Source: Caulobacter soli (GTDB lineage Bacteria > Pseudomonadota > Alphaproteobacteria > Caulobacterales > Caulobacteraceae). Taken from it: a DNA stretch of 64,000 bases. Below are positions 15,177 to 24,239 of the stretch, piece after piece. The position numbers and the translations under genes were made by a program. The number at the start of each line of letters is the position of its first letter. Position 1 is the stretch's first letter. Location of the stretch: the NCBI RefSeq assembly GCF_011045195.1, contig NZ_CP049199.1, positions 620,001 to 684,000 of the forward strand. Reading direction: 5' to 3'. The notes beneath the pieces are model-generated. The model was not told where the DNA came from, did not search any database, and worked only from the letters and a program-made list of their open reading frames with translations.

Positions 15177-16463
15177 CTACTCCAGCCGGTCGGCTTTCCG
15201 CAGTTCCGGGAACATCTTGGCCCAGGCGCCCGTGACGACCAGCGCCCCGACGCCGCCGAACACCGCCGCGCCGACCGGGCCCAGGAACCGCGCCGCCACG
15301 CCGCTTTCGAACTCGCCCAGCTCGTTGGAGGCGCTGATGAACAGGCCCGAGACGGCGGCGACGCGGCCGCGCATCGGGTCGGGCGTGACCAGCTGCACCA
15401 GGGTCTGGCGGATGTAGACCGAGACCATGTCGGCCCCGCCCAGGATCGCCAGGGCCGCCACCGACAGCCAGGTCCATTGCGACAGGCCGAACACCACCGT
15501 CGCCGCGCCGAACACCGCCACGGCGCTGAACATCAGCAGGCCCGCGCGACGGCGGATCGTGTGGCTGGCCAGGAAGATCGCCACCAGGGTGGCGCCCACG
15601 GCCGGGGCGGCGCGCAGGATCCCGAAGCCCTCGGCCCCGACATGCAGCACGTCGCGGGCGAACACCGGCAGCAGGGCGGTGGCCCCGCCCAGCAGCACGG
15701 CGAACAGGTCCAGCGAGATCGAGCCGAAGACGATCTTGTTGCGCCAGGTATAGACCAGGCCTTCCTTGATCAGGGTCCAGCGCGAGCCCGGCTGCACGAC
15801 CGGCTTGGTCGACTGACGGATGCCCAGCAGGAACAGTCCGCCGACCAGGAACAGGCCCGCCGACGAGCCGAACGCCACGGCCGGCGAGATCGCGCACAGC
15901 AGGCCGCCCAGGGCCGGGCCGATGATCGAGCCGCTCTGCCAGGACAGCGAGTTCCAGGCGATGGCGCGCGGCAGCAGCGGGCGCGGCACCAGCATCGGTC
16001 CCATGGCGCTGGAGGCCGGCGACAGGAAGGCGCGGCCGGCGCCGAAGAACACGGCGATGGCGAAGATCGGCCACAGAGCCGTGTGTCCCGACCAGGCCAG
16101 CAGGCCCAGGCCCGCGGCGCACAGGATGTCGACGCCGATCGCGGCGGTCATGATCATCTTGCGGTCGTGGCGGTCGGCGGTCTCGCCGGCCGTGAGCGTC
16201 AGGAAGAACAGCGGGATGAACTGGGCCAGGCCCACCATGCCCAGCAGGAAGGCCCCCTGGCCCTCGTTGTGTCCGGTCTCGCGGGCCAGCGTGTAGACCT
16301 GCCAGCCGATCGTCACGCCCTGGATCTGCACCGCCAGGGTGGCCAGGAACCGCGCGCCCCAGAAGAACAGGAAGTCGCGCTGCTTGAGCAGGGCGCGCAT
16401 GGACGTGTCCGCCACTTCGAGAGCCGAGGGGACGGAGTCGGGATCAGGGGGGAGGTCGGTCAT
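15177..16463 (-). CDS. MFS transporter, DHA3/EntS-like
   Basis: 428 residues from ATG 16463 (MTDLPPDPDSVPSAL). About twelve transmembrane helices, with the loop 2-3 motif GETADRHDRKMIM. The sequence RQTLVQLVTPDPMRGRVAAVSGLFISASNELGEFESGVAARFLGP is typical of the enterobactin exporter/drug:H+ antiporter-3 group. Inner-membrane proton-driven exporter; the substrate is not evident and no siderophore genes are nearby. It ends next to the family B repeat and is divergent from a GNAT gene with 257 bases between. Confidence 0.88.
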   Translation of the reverse strand: MTDLPPDPDSVPSALEVADTSMRALLKQRDFLFFWGARFLATLAVQIQGVTIGWQVYTLARETGHNEGQGAFLLGMVGLAQFIPLFFLTLTAGETADRHDRKMIMTAAIGVDILCAAGLGLLAWSGHTALWPIFAIAVFFGAGRAFLSPASSAMGPMLVPRPLLPRAIAWNSLSWQSGSIIGPALGGLLCAISPAVAFGSSAGLFLVGGLFLLGIRQSTKPVVQPGSRWTLIKEGLVYTWRNKIVFGSISLDLFAVLLGGATALLPVFARDVLHVGAEGFGILRAAPAVGATLVAIFLASHTIRRRAGLLMFSAVAVFGAATVVFGLSQWTWLSVAALAILGGADMVSVYIRQTLVQLVTPDPMRGRVAAVSGLFISASNELGEFESGVAARFLGPVGAAVFGGVGALVVTGAWAKMFPELRKADRLE

Positions 16464-16720
16464 CGGCGCGGACCATGTCCTTGACCGAGCGTCACCGCAA
16501 TCGCGTTTCTTTGATAGGACAGTTGATTTCGTTGACGCCAAGCGCCCCAGGCCCTATTTCGCGCCCCTCGAATGGAAGGGAGCGCCGCTATGCGACGCCT
16601 GCGACGAACCTGCGCCGCGCGGACCGGAGTCCGCGTCTGAACGCCCCGGAAGCGGCCGTCTCGGCCGCGTCACGATCCGGGGCTATGTCCCCTTTTCGTG
16701 TTCCGGATCGTTTAGCGCCC

Positions 16721-17239
16721 ATGTCGTCTTCCGCCGTCGCTCCTTCGCCGCATCTCCCTGTCGTCATCGTCGAGCGGCCCGAGCACGCTCGCGCCGTCGA
16801 AGTTCTCGTCGATCGCGCCTTCGGCCCCGGCCGCTTCGCCAAGTCGTCCGAACGCCTGCGCGAGGGCAACCACAAGCTGGACGACTGCTCGTTCGTGGCC
16901 CTGCTCGAAGGCCGGGTGATCGGCAGCGTGCGGCTGTGGCCAGTCGTGGTCGGGGATGCGCCGGTCGCCTTCCTCGGCCCGCTGGCGGTCGACGCCGACG
17001 AGCGCAGCCACGGCCTGGGCCAGGCCCTGGTCGAGGCCGCTTGTGACGCGGCGGCCAAGGCCGGTTGGCGCGCGGTGCTGCTGGTCGGCGACGCCCCCTA
17101 TTTCGGCCGGGTAGGCTTCTCGGCCGCGCCGGTGTCCCAGGCCGTCATGCCGGGACCGGCCGATCAGCGCCGAGTGCTGGTCAAGGCGCTGGTCGACGGC
17201 GGTGACGCCGGCTTGGTCGGGCCGATCCGCATCGGCTGA
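16721..17239 (+). CDS. GNAT family N-acetyltransferase, YhbS-like
   Basis: 172 residues from ATG 16721 (MSSSAVAPSPHLPVV). The segment VAFLGPLAVDADERSHGLGQALVEAACDAAAKAGWRAVLLVGDAPYFGRVGFS is the YhbS/COG3153 pattern with the acetyl-CoA loop. An open frame extends to 16475, but that part is Arg-rich and unlike the family. Acceptor unknown. The 257 bases upstream, shared with the divergent MFS gene, show no motif I trust. Confidence 0.86.
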   Translation: MSSSAVAPSPHLPVVIVERPEHARAVEVLVDRAFGPGRFAKSSERLREGNHKLDDCSFVALLEGRVIGSVRLWPVVVGDAPVAFLGPLAVDADERSHGLGQALVEAACDAAAKAGWRAVLLVGDAPYFGRVGFSAAPVSQAVMPGPADQRRVLVKALVDGGDAGLVGPIRIG

Positions 17240-17249
17240 AGGTCCTAAA

Positions 17250-17382
17250 GCCTCCCCCTGTGGGGGAGGTGTCGGCGAAGCCGACGGTGGGGGGATCGGC
17301 AGATGGCCGGACCTATGATCAAGGCCCCCCAAAACTCCCCCCACCGATCGCTTCGCGATCACCTTCCCCCACAGGGGGAGGC
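17250..17382. repeat. Family A palindromic repeat, copy 3
   Basis: Left half has CCTCCCCC-TGT-GGGGGAGG and the stem GTCGGC-GAA-GCCGAC. Right half has GATCG-CTT-CGATC and a C5/G5 hairpin. It lies between the GNAT gene and the DUF1285 gene. Confidence 0.92.
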
Positions 17383-17427
17383 TTGGCGAGCCTTGAGCCC
17401 AAGGCCGGCTTGCCCTACCTGAAACCC

Positions 17428-18003
17428 ATGACCGCCGATCCCGCCCCCTCCGGCCTCGCAGGCGTCACCGCCGCCGCCAAGGTCGCGGGCGAGCGCGGTC
17501 TGCCGCCGGTGCATCTGTGGCATCCCGACCATTGCGGCGAGATCGACATCCGCATCCGCAAGGACGGGGTGTGGTTCCACGAGGGCACGCCGATCGGCCG
17601 CGAGGCGCTGGTGCGCCTGTTCTCGACCGTGCTGCGGCTGGACCCGGACGGCTATCACCTGGTCACCCCGGTCGAGAAGCTGAAGATCCAGGTCGAGGAC
17701 GCCCCCTTCATCGCCACGCGGGTGGACCAGATCGGCGGCGCCCTGCGCTTCGAGACCAATGTCGGCGACGTGGTCGAGGCCGGTCCCGACAACGCCGTTC
17801 GTGTCGAGACCGACCCGGCGACCGGCGAGCCCCGACCCTATCTGCACGTGCGGCGCGGGCTGGAGGCCCTGATCGCCCGGTCGGTGTTCTACGAGCTGGC
17901 CGAGCTGGCCGCCGAGCGCGACACGCCCGAGGGACCGCGCCTGGGCGTGGCTTCGAACGGCGCCTGGTTCGCGATCGCTCCGGCCGGGGCGCATCGCGGA
18001 TGA
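17428..18003 (+). CDS. DUF1285 domain-containing protein
   Basis: 191 residues from ATG 17428. The core LPPVHLWHPDHCGEIDIRIRKDGVWFHEGTPIGREALVRLFSTVLRLDPDGYHLVTPVEKLKIQVEDAPF is the DUF1285 signature, a small beta-rich two-domain fold of unknown function. The stop overlaps the NUDIX start (ATGA), and DUF1285-NUDIX-CCA transferase is a conserved alphaproteobacterial order, hinting at a housekeeping role in nucleotide or RNA metabolism. Confidence 0.9.
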   Translation: MTADPAPSGLAGVTAAAKVAGERGLPPVHLWHPDHCGEIDIRIRKDGVWFHEGTPIGREALVRLFSTVLRLDPDGYHLVTPVEKLKIQVEDAPFIATRVDQIGGALRFETNVGDVVEAGPDNAVRVETDPATGEPRPYLHVRRGLEALIARSVFYELAELAAERDTPEGPRLGVASNGAWFAIAPAGAHRG

Positions 18004-18641
18004 CGATGACCAGGGAAGAGCGCCGGGCCTGGATCACCAGCAAGCTCGACCCGATCAGCGACTATGATCCGAGCCTGGACGCGGCGCGGTCGGACTTCGA
18101 TCTCAATCCGACCTTGCGGCCCGACAATCCCCACGCCCTGCGGCCGGCCGCCGTGCTGGTGGGCCTGGTCGAGCGCGAGGCGGGCATGACCGTGCTGCTG
18201 ACCCGCCGGTCCGACACCCTGCGCAGCCACACCGGCCAGATCGCCTTTCCCGGCGGCCGCTGCGATCCCGGCGAGACGCCCTGGGAGACCGCCCTGCGCG
18301 AAGCCCAGGAAGAGGTCAATCTCGACCCGAAGTTCGTGACCTTGGCCGGCCTGCTGCACGGCTATCGCACGGTGACCGGCTTCCATGTCACCCCGGTGGT
18401 GGGCTTCATCGATCCGGCCGCCACCTTCGAGGCCAGCCCGGATGAGGTGGCCGACGTGTTCGAGACGCCGTTCGCGTTCCTGATGGATCCGGGCAACCAC
18501 CAGCGCCAGCACCGCGACCTGCCCGACGGCGAGCGGCGCTTCTTCTACGCCATGCCATGGAACGAGCGGTTCATCTGGGGCGCCACCGCGGGCATGCTGC
18601 GCGGACTATACGAGCGCCTCCACGCGCCGGATGAAACCTAG
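18000..18641 (+). CDS. CoA pyrophosphatase-like NUDIX hydrolase
   Basis: 213 residues. The NUDIX box starts GGRCDPGETPWETALREAQE (residues 85-107, continuing EVNL), and the upstream LLTRRSDTLRSHTGQIAFPGG is the UPF0035 motif of CoA diphosphatases. The expected reaction is hydrolysis of CoA or a related nucleoside diphosphate derivative using Mg or Mn. Overlaps DUF1285 by 4 bases and precedes the CCA transferase by 139 bases. Confidence 0.9.
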   Translation: MTMTREERRAWITSKLDPISDYDPSLDAARSDFDLNPTLRPDNPHALRPAAVLVGLVEREAGMTVLLTRRSDTLRSHTGQIAFPGGRCDPGETPWETALREAQEEVNLDPKFVTLAGLLHGYRTVTGFHVTPVVGFIDPAATFEASPDEVADVFETPFAFLMDPGNHQRQHRDLPDGERRFFYAMPWNERFIWGATAGMLRGLYERLHAPDET

Positions 18642-18780
18642 GGCGCCCAAAGGCTCCCTTACGTAAACCTCTGAACAATCTATGGTTAAGCTTATCTAGA
18701 GGCTTGTCCGCCCGGGATATTCGTCTGAAATGCGTCGCCCTCGCGTAGCGGGGGCTTGTTGCGTGTCCTGGGGGAGTAGC

Positions 18781-20034
18781 GTGAACACCGAGACGATAGG
18801 CGTGGCGCCATGGATGGCGCTGCCGGAAACGCAGGCCGTGATCGCGGCGCTCGAGGCCCGGGGCTTTCCGGGCTGCGCGCGCTTCGTGGGCGGCTGCGTG
18901 CGCAACACCCTGATGGGCAAGCCCATCGACGATATCGACATCGCCACCACCCTGACCCCGGACCAAGTGATCGAAGCGCTGGGCGAGGCGGGTCTGCGCG
19001 CCATCCCCACCGGCGTCGATCACGGCACGGTCACGGCCATCTCGAAGGGCCGCCCCTACGAGATCACCACCCTGCGCCGCGACGTCTCGACCGACGGCCG
19101 CCGGGCGGTGGTGTCGTTCACCCAGGACTGGGACCAGGACGCCGAGCGTCGCGATTTCCGTTTCAACGCCCTCTACGCCGACATCCATGGCCGCCTCTAC
19201 GACCCGACCGGCGAGGGGGTGAACGACGCCCGCGAGGGCCGGGTGGTGTTCGTCGGCGATCCGATGACCCGCATCCGCGAGGACTATCTGCGCATCCTGC
19301 GGTTCTTCCGTTTCCATGCCTGGTACGGCAAGGGCGACGCCGACCAGAAGGCCCTGGCCGCCTGCAAGGCGCTGAAGGGCATGGTCGAGGGCCGCGCCGC
19401 CGAACGCACCCAGAAGGAGCTGCTGAAGCTGCTGGCGGCCGAGGACCCGCGCCCGGCCCTGCGCCTGATGGCGGCGACCAGCGTGCTGTCCTCGATCCTG
19501 CCGTTCGTGAAGTCGCTGGCCCGGTTCGAGGGGCTGATGACCATCGAGACCGAGCAGTTGTTCGAGAACGACGCCGAGCTGCGCCTGGCGGCCCTGATCC
19601 CCGACGATCCCAAGATCGCCGAGCAGATGGCCGAGCGCCTGCGGCTGTCCAACGCCCTCAAGGAGCGACTGGTCGAGGCGGTGGGCAAGTCGCCGCGCAT
19701 CGTCAGTTGGATGAGCCCGCGCGAGACGCGCCGGGCGGTCTACGCCCTGGGCGTCAAGACCTTCAGCGACCGGGTCAAGCTGGCCTGGGCCGGCGCGGGG
19801 CGCACCGCCACCACGCCGCAGTGGCGCGGCCTGCTGGCCCTGGGCGAAAGCTGGACGCCCCCGGCCTTCCCCCTGACCGGCGAGGAGATCCTCAAGGCCG
19901 GCGTGCCCAAGGGCCCGATGGTCGGCGAAGTGATGCGCGAGGTCGAGATCTGGTGGATCGACCAGGACTTCATCGAGGACAAGTTCTCGGCCATCGAGCG
20001 GCTGAAGGCCGTGGCGCAGGGGATGGTGTTCTAG
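18781..20034 (+). CDS. cca: CCA tRNA nucleotidyltransferase
   Basis: 417 residues from GTG 18781. The class II nucleotidyltransferase head shows RFVGGCVRNTLMGKPIDDIDIATTLTPDQV (G-G-x-V-R and catalytic DxD). The RNA-binding part DRRDFRFNALY equivalent reads ERRDFRFNALYADIHGRLYDPTGEG, followed by RIREDYLRILRFFRFHAWYGK. The enzyme adds or repairs the 3' CCA of tRNAs in the cytoplasm. The upstream ATG at 18730 would add 17 residues without conservation. It follows the NUDIX gene on the same strand. Confidence 0.94.
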   Translation: MNTETIGVAPWMALPETQAVIAALEARGFPGCARFVGGCVRNTLMGKPIDDIDIATTLTPDQVIEALGEAGLRAIPTGVDHGTVTAISKGRPYEITTLRRDVSTDGRRAVVSFTQDWDQDAERRDFRFNALYADIHGRLYDPTGEGVNDAREGRVVFVGDPMTRIREDYLRILRFFRFHAWYGKGDADQKALAACKALKGMVEGRAAERTQKELLKLLAAEDPRPALRLMAATSVLSSILPFVKSLARFEGLMTIETEQLFENDAELRLAALIPDDPKIAEQMAERLRLSNALKERLVEAVGKSPRIVSWMSPRETRRAVYALGVKTFSDRVKLAWAGAGRTATTPQWRGLLALGESWTPPAFPLTGEEILKAGVPKGPMVGEVMREVEIWWIDQDFIEDKFSAIERLKAVAQGMVF

Positions 20035-20048
20035 GGGGCAAAACCGCT

Positions 20049-20148
20049 GTCATCCCGGACAAGCGCGCAGCGCGCCGATCCGGGACCGACGCGTGAACTC
20101 GGCGCTTCCGGCGGTCCCGGATCTGCGCTTCGCTTGTCCGGGATGACA
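20049..20148. repeat. Family C palindromic repeat, copy 1
   Basis: Terminal inverted repeat GTCATCCCGGACAAGCG / CGCTTGTCCGGGATGAC with an inner inverted repeat GGTCCCGGATC-like. The first 75 bases are almost identical to the copy at 44162-44272. Confidence 0.92.
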
Positions 20149-20211
20149 AGCTTGGGTGGGAAGCGAAGCTCCCTATATCGAGACAGCGCCCCTCTCCCGG
20201 AGACCCCGCCC

Positions 20212-20907
20212 ATGAAGATCGGCCTGCTCGAGACCGGCGAACCGCCCGAGCCCCTGCTGCCGACCTTCGGCCGCTACGGCGGCATGTTTCAGGATCTGCT
20301 GGGGCCCGAGCACACCTATGTCACCTACGACGTCCAGGCCGGCGTCCTGCCCGCCGACCCGGCCGAGTGCGACGCCTATGTCGTCACGGGCTCGGCGGCC
20401 GGGGTCTATGACGACCTGCCGTGGATCGAGCCGCTGAAGGCCTTTCTGGTGCAAACCCGCGACCAGCCGCTGGTCGGGGTGTGTTTCGGTCACCAGGTCA
20501 TGGCCGAGGCGTTCGGCGGCAAGGTGACGAAGTCCGACAAGGGCTGGGGCGTGGGTCTGCACCGCTACGACGTGGCCGAGGCCCAGGCCTGGATGGGCGT
20601 CGACGCCACGGTCGCCGTGCCGGCCTCGCACCAGGACCAGGTGATCGCCATCCCGCCCAACGCCCGCGCGGTGGCCGGCAGCGCTTTCACCCCCGCCGGG
20701 ATCCTGGTCTATGATGACCGGCCGGCCATCTCGATGCAATTCCACCCCGAGTTCGACCCCGCCTATGCCGAGGCCCTGATCGAGGCCCGGCGCGGCAGCC
20801 GCTTCACCGACGCCCAGGCCGACGCGGCGGTCGCCAGCCTGCGAGGCGCGAATGACCGCCTGCGGGTCGGCGGTTGGATCCAGGCCTTTCTCTCGCGGAA
20901 CACCTGA
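20212..20907 (+). CDS. Glutamine amidotransferase-like protein (class I GATase fold)
   Basis: 231 residues. Nucleophile elbow PLVGVCFGHQVMAEAFGG with Cys91, and His178/Glu180 in SMQFHPEF, complete the triad. It resembles the GMP synthase glutaminase domain but lacks the synthetase part, as in gamma-glutamyl hydrolase-like or stand-alone amidotransferases (YfeJ group). The substrate is open. The start is fixed by a GGAG-type site and the family N-terminus MKIGLLETGEPPE. The upstream open frame is repeat-derived. Confidence 0.88.
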   Translation: MKIGLLETGEPPEPLLPTFGRYGGMFQDLLGPEHTYVTYDVQAGVLPADPAECDAYVVTGSAAGVYDDLPWIEPLKAFLVQTRDQPLVGVCFGHQVMAEAFGGKVTKSDKGWGVGLHRYDVAEAQAWMGVDATVAVPASHQDQVIAIPPNARAVAGSAFTPAGILVYDDRPAISMQFHPEFDPAYAEALIEARRGSRFTDAQADAAVASLRGANDRLRVGGWIQAFLSRNT

Positions 20908-20965
20908 AATCAGGCAACCTTGACCGCGCCTCGGCCGTTCCGGCTGAAACGCGGGAGATCAGATC

Positions 20966-21613
20966 ATGAGAGCTGCTGCCATCGTGCTGGCCGCCGGTTC
21001 GCTGATGGTCGGCGGGGCGCTGCTGTCCAGCGTCGGCGCGGCCGCGCCCGCCGCACCGCCTGCGGCGCCCGCTGAAACGCTCAAGAGCGCCGCCGACTTC
21101 GTGTCGATCAAGGACCCGGCCGTCCGCTCGGTGGCCCTGTTCACCGAGGCCGGCAAGGTGATCAACAGTCCGCGCTGCATGAACTGTCACCCGGTCCAGC
21201 GCGCCCCCACCCAGGGCGACGACCGCCATCCGCACAATCCACCGATGGTGGCCGGCCAGAGCGGTCACGGGCCGGTGGGCATGCCGTGCTCGTCGTGCCA
21301 TGGCCCCGCCAACGTCCCGACCTGGGGGCAGGACATCAAGTCGATCCCCGGCGATCCGAAATGGGCCCTGGCCCCGGTCGAGATGGCCTGGCAGGGCAAG
21401 TCGCTGGGCGCGATCTGCGCCCAGATCAAGGATCCGGCGCGCAACGGCGGGCGCGGCCTGGCTGAACTGCACCACCACATGGCCGAGGATCATCTGGTTG
21501 GCTGGGCCTGGAACCCGGGCGAGGGGCGCAAGCCGGCGCCAGGCACGCAGGCGCGGTTCGGCGAGTTGGTGCGGGCCTGGATCGACACCGGGGCGAAGTG
21601 CCCGAAAGCGTGA
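20966..21613 (+). CDS. Secreted dihaem cytochrome c
   Basis: 215 residues. Signal peptide of about 25 residues (AAAIVLAAGSLMVGGALLSSVGAAA), Pro/Ala-rich linker, then two haem c motifs, CMNCH near residue 72 and CSSCH near 109. HHHMAEDHLVGWAWNPGEGRKPAPG in the C-terminal half may provide distal ligands. It resembles the cytochrome c domains that accompany isoquinoline 1-oxidoreductase-type molybdenum enzymes, but no such enzyme is adjacent. Periplasmic electron carrier by inference. Confidence 0.85.
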   Translation: MRAAAIVLAAGSLMVGGALLSSVGAAAPAAPPAAPAETLKSAADFVSIKDPAVRSVALFTEAGKVINSPRCMNCHPVQRAPTQGDDRHPHNPPMVAGQSGHGPVGMPCSSCHGPANVPTWGQDIKSIPGDPKWALAPVEMAWQGKSLGAICAQIKDPARNGGRGLAELHHHMAEDHLVGWAWNPGEGRKPAPGTQARFGELVRAWIDTGAKCPKA

Positions 21614-21641
21614 TGAGTCGATCTTAAAAAGAGAGTGAAAT

Positions 21642-21656
21642 TAGGTTAACAACCTA
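21642..21656. promoter_or_regulatory. Inverted repeat in an AT-rich promoter region
   Basis: TAGGTT-AAC-AACCTA, 6-base perfect arms, about 55 bases before the membrane protein gene, in a stretch much richer in A and T than its surroundings. Candidate operator for the two-gene unit downstream. Confidence 0.4.
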
Positions 21657-21711
21657 TAGCATATTTCGCGTGACCGGCGTACGATCCATGCATCCTTGAG
21701 GGGGAAGGGGC

Positions 21712-22383
21712 ATGACGAATTTCAACACGCTCATCGCGATCATTCTCGCGGTCGGTGGTCTGGGCATGGCCGCCATGAGTCTCGTGGACGCGCTCAAGGC
21801 CGTGCCGGGCGGCGGCGTCTCGCGCATCGGCTTTGGTCACATCCGCAAGGTGCTGCGGCTTTTCGACAAGGTGCTGGCCCGCGCGGCCGGCGACCAGTGG
21901 GAAGCGGTGATCATGGCGCACTGGATCAACGGGCGGCCAAGGGACGAGCAGATCGGCGTGATCCGATCGCTGCTGCGGCTGGGGCTGTCGGCGGACACCG
22001 CCCCCCAGCTGGCCGAAATCGGCAATGTCGATCCCGTCGCGCTCGGCAAGGCCGCCGCGATGCTGGTCGAGGGCGCGCCCTTGGGCGAGGACGAGATCAA
22101 CCTGATCGGTCGCGTCGAGACCGCGGTCGTGGCCCGCCTGGACGCGGGCTTCGACCTGGCCGAACAGGCCTATCGCAACATCGCGCGGGTCATGGCCGGC
22201 CTGATCGCCGTGGGTTTGGCGGTCTGGGCGGCGGATCTCCTGTCCACCCCGCAGGCGCGGATCGATCCCTGGATGGCGGTGTTCGTCGGCGTGCTGGCGG
22301 TGCCGATCGCGCCGATCGCCAAGGACCTTGTCAGCGCGCTCACGGCGGCCGCCCAGGCGGTCAAGTCGACGCGCGGCGTCTGA
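21712..22383 (+). CDS. Hypothetical membrane protein with N- and C-terminal TM segments
   Basis: 223 residues. A first hydrophobic helix at about 6-25 (TLIAIILAVGGLGMAAMSLVD), a soluble helical middle (about 30-160) with QWEAVIMAHWINGRPRDEQIGVIRSLLRLGL, then two hydrophobic segments at about 160-178 and 185-202. No family recognised. The next gene begins 7 bases after the stop, so the two are almost certainly co-transcribed. The middle domain looks like a cytoplasmic helical sensor or scaffold, but this is only impression. Confidence 0.72.
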   Translation: MTNFNTLIAIILAVGGLGMAAMSLVDALKAVPGGGVSRIGFGHIRKVLRLFDKVLARAAGDQWEAVIMAHWINGRPRDEQIGVIRSLLRLGLSADTAPQLAEIGNVDPVALGKAAAMLVEGAPLGEDEINLIGRVETAVVARLDAGFDLAEQAYRNIARVMAGLIAVGLAVWAADLLSTPQARIDPWMAVFVGVLAVPIAPIAKDLVSALTAAAQAVKSTRGV

Positions 22384-22390
22384 GGCGGCC

Positions 22391-23242
22391 ATGGGCCTCT
22401 ATGTCAATCTGCGCTACGCCTCGGTGGGCGGCGGCCTCAGGAGCGACCCCTACCTGATCGAGGGTGCCGTCGGGGACGCCGCGCCCCGGATGGTGTCGTT
22501 GAACAGCCGGGAGGCGGCCCAGCGGGTGGCGGGGCGAAGCCTGGTGTTCACCGTCCACGGCTTCAACGTCTCGTACGACAAGGGCTTGCGGTCGCTGGCG
22601 CGGCTGGAGACGCAACTGGCCTTGCCCCCGAATTTCCTGTGCGTGGGGGTGCTGTGGCCGGGCGACTTCTTCATCCCGGCGATCAACTATCCCGGCGAAT
22701 GGCGCGACGCGGTCAACGGCGGCAAGGCCCTGGCCCGGTTCGTCAACACCACCCTGGGCGGGGCGACAGACGTCAGTTTCGTGGCCCACAGCCTGGGCTG
22801 CCGGCTGGCGCTGGAGGCGGTGGCCGGCCTCCAGCGCAAGGCGGCCCGTGTGTGCCTGATGGCGTCGGCGACCGACGACAATTGTCTGGAAAAGCCCTAC
22901 GACGTCTCGGTCGCCAACAGCCAGTTGCTGACCTGGCTGGCCTCCAAGAAGGACAAGGTGCTGAAGCTGGCCTATCCGATCGGCGACTGGGCGGGCGATA
23001 TCTTCTTCGGGGACCGTGACAGCCCCTGGCATGGAGCCCTGGGGCGTTACGGCCCCAAGTGGTCGCGTACGATTCCAGACAATGCGAGGGGCTTTCCGAT
23101 CGCCGACGGCCTCGGCTACGACCATGGCGACTACTTCCCGCCGAGCGCCCCGGGCGCGGGCGGCGCCATCCAGCCGCGCCAGCAGGCGGCGGCAGGGTTC
23201 GCGGCCAACGTCCTGAAAGGCGGCGCGCCGACCTGGCCCTAG
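22391..23242 (+). CDS. Alpha/beta hydrolase, DUF900-like
   Basis: 283 residues from ATG 22391 (MGLYVNLRYASVGGG). Features: SLVFTVHGFNVSYDKGLRSLARLE (strand plus oxyanion region), CVGVLWPGDF, and the nucleophile elbow VSFVAHSLGCRLALEAV with Ser in AHSLG. The late GYDHGDYFPP could hold the catalytic His. No signal peptide is visible. Partner of the upstream membrane protein. Lipase/esterase chemistry is inferred from the fold; substrate unknown. Convergent with hemF with only 4 bases between the stops. Confidence 0.8.
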   Translation: MGLYVNLRYASVGGGLRSDPYLIEGAVGDAAPRMVSLNSREAAQRVAGRSLVFTVHGFNVSYDKGLRSLARLETQLALPPNFLCVGVLWPGDFFIPAINYPGEWRDAVNGGKALARFVNTTLGGATDVSFVAHSLGCRLALEAVAGLQRKAARVCLMASATDDNCLEKPYDVSVANSQLLTWLASKKDKVLKLAYPIGDWAGDIFFGDRDSPWHGALGRYGPKWSRTIPDNARGFPIADGLGYDHGDYFPPSAPGAGGAIQPRQQAAAGFAANVLKGGAPTWP

Positions 23243-23246
23243 GCCG

Positions 23247-24119
23247 CTACGGCCACTTCACCGCGGGCGGCATCGAGCTGAGGATGGACTCGACGTTGCC
23301 ACCGGTCTTCAGGCCGAACATCGTGCCGCGGTCGTAGAGCAGGTTGAACTCCACATAGCGACCGCGCTGGATCAGCTGCTGCTCGCGCTCCTCGGGCGTC
23401 CAGGCCTCGCCCATCCGGCGACGGACCAGCCGCGGATAGATCTCCAGGAACGCCTTGCCGACGTCCTGCGTGAAGGCGAAGTCCTTGTCCCAGCTGCCGC
23501 TGTCGTGGTGGTCGTAGAAGATCCCGCCGATCCCGCGCGGCTCGTTGCGGTGGGGCAGGAAGAAGTACTCGTCGCACCAGGCCTTGTACTTGGCGTGCCA
23601 GGTCGGGTCGTGGGCGTCGCAGGCGCGCTGGTAGGCGGCGTGGAAGTCGATGGCGTCCGGGAAGTCCTGCTGGCGCTGGTAGCCGAGCAGGGGGGTCAGG
23701 TCGCCGCCGCCGCCGAACCAGCTTTTCGTGGTGGCGATGAATCGCGTGTTCATGTGCACGGCCGGCACGCGCGGATTGGTCATGTGCGCGATCAGGCTGA
23801 TGCCGGTGGCGAAGAAGCGCGGATCCTCGTCGGCCCCGGGCATGTTCTTGGCCATTTCCGGCGTGAAGGTTCCGAACACCGTCGAGCAGTGCACGCCGAC
23901 CTTCTCGAACAGACGGCCGTGCATCATCGACATCACCCCGCCGCCGCCGGCCTCGCGGTCCCAGGGCTTGCGCGCGAAGCGGCCGGGCTCTCCGGCGTAG
24001 AGGTCGGCCGGAGCCTCGTCCTCCAGGCGCTCGAATTCCGCGCAGATCTGGTCGCGCAGGCTTTCGAACCAGGCGCGGGCGGTGGCTTTCTTCTGGTCGA
24101 GGGAGAGAGCGTCGGTCAT
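23247..24119 (-). CDS. hemF: Oxygen-dependent coproporphyrinogen III oxidase HemF
   Basis: 290 residues from ATG 24119 ([21 protein letters not shown]); the TTG two codons upstream is less likely. Oxidative decarboxylation of coproporphyrinogen III to protoporphyrinogen IX with O2, a haem synthesis step in the cytoplasm. Conserved blocks: [65 protein letters not shown] and [34 protein letters not shown]. Length is normal. Confidence 0.96.
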   Translation of the reverse strand: MTDALSLDQKKATARAWFESLRDQICAEFERLEDEAPADLYAGEPGRFARKPWDREAGGGGVMSMMHGRLFEKVGVHCSTVFGTFTPEMAKNMPGADEDPRFFATGISLIAHMTNPRVPAVHMNTRFIATTKSWFGGGGDLTPLLGYQRQQDFPDAIDFHAAYQRACDAHDPTWHAKYKAWCDEYFFLPHRNEPRGIGGIFYDHHDSGSWDKDFAFTQDVGKAFLEIYPRLVRRRMGEAWTPEEREQQLIQRGRYVEFNLLYDRGTMFGLKTGGNVESILSSMPPAVKWP

Positions 24120-24200
24120 GGTCAAGCCGATTACGAGGTTGGCGCGCGCCGCGCAAATCCGCAGCGCCGCCTAAGGGGTTTTGCGGAGGGCGGCGCGACT

Positions 24201-24236
24201 AGGATGGGCGACCAGGATGGGGGCGACCAGGATGGA
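24201..24236. repeat. Short direct repeat GCGACCAGGATGG
   Basis: Two adjacent units of about 15 bases with a partial third, just after the stop of the small secreted protein gene. Probably replication slippage; no function seen. Confidence 0.6.
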
Positions 24237-24239
24237 CGA

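Noticed and set aside
18642..18780. CtrA box before the CCA transferase gene
   Set aside because: Only one TTAA half-site is present at the right place; the second half reads TAGA.
24201..24236. CRISPR-like repeats
   Set aside because: Only two to three adjacent 15-base units without spacers.
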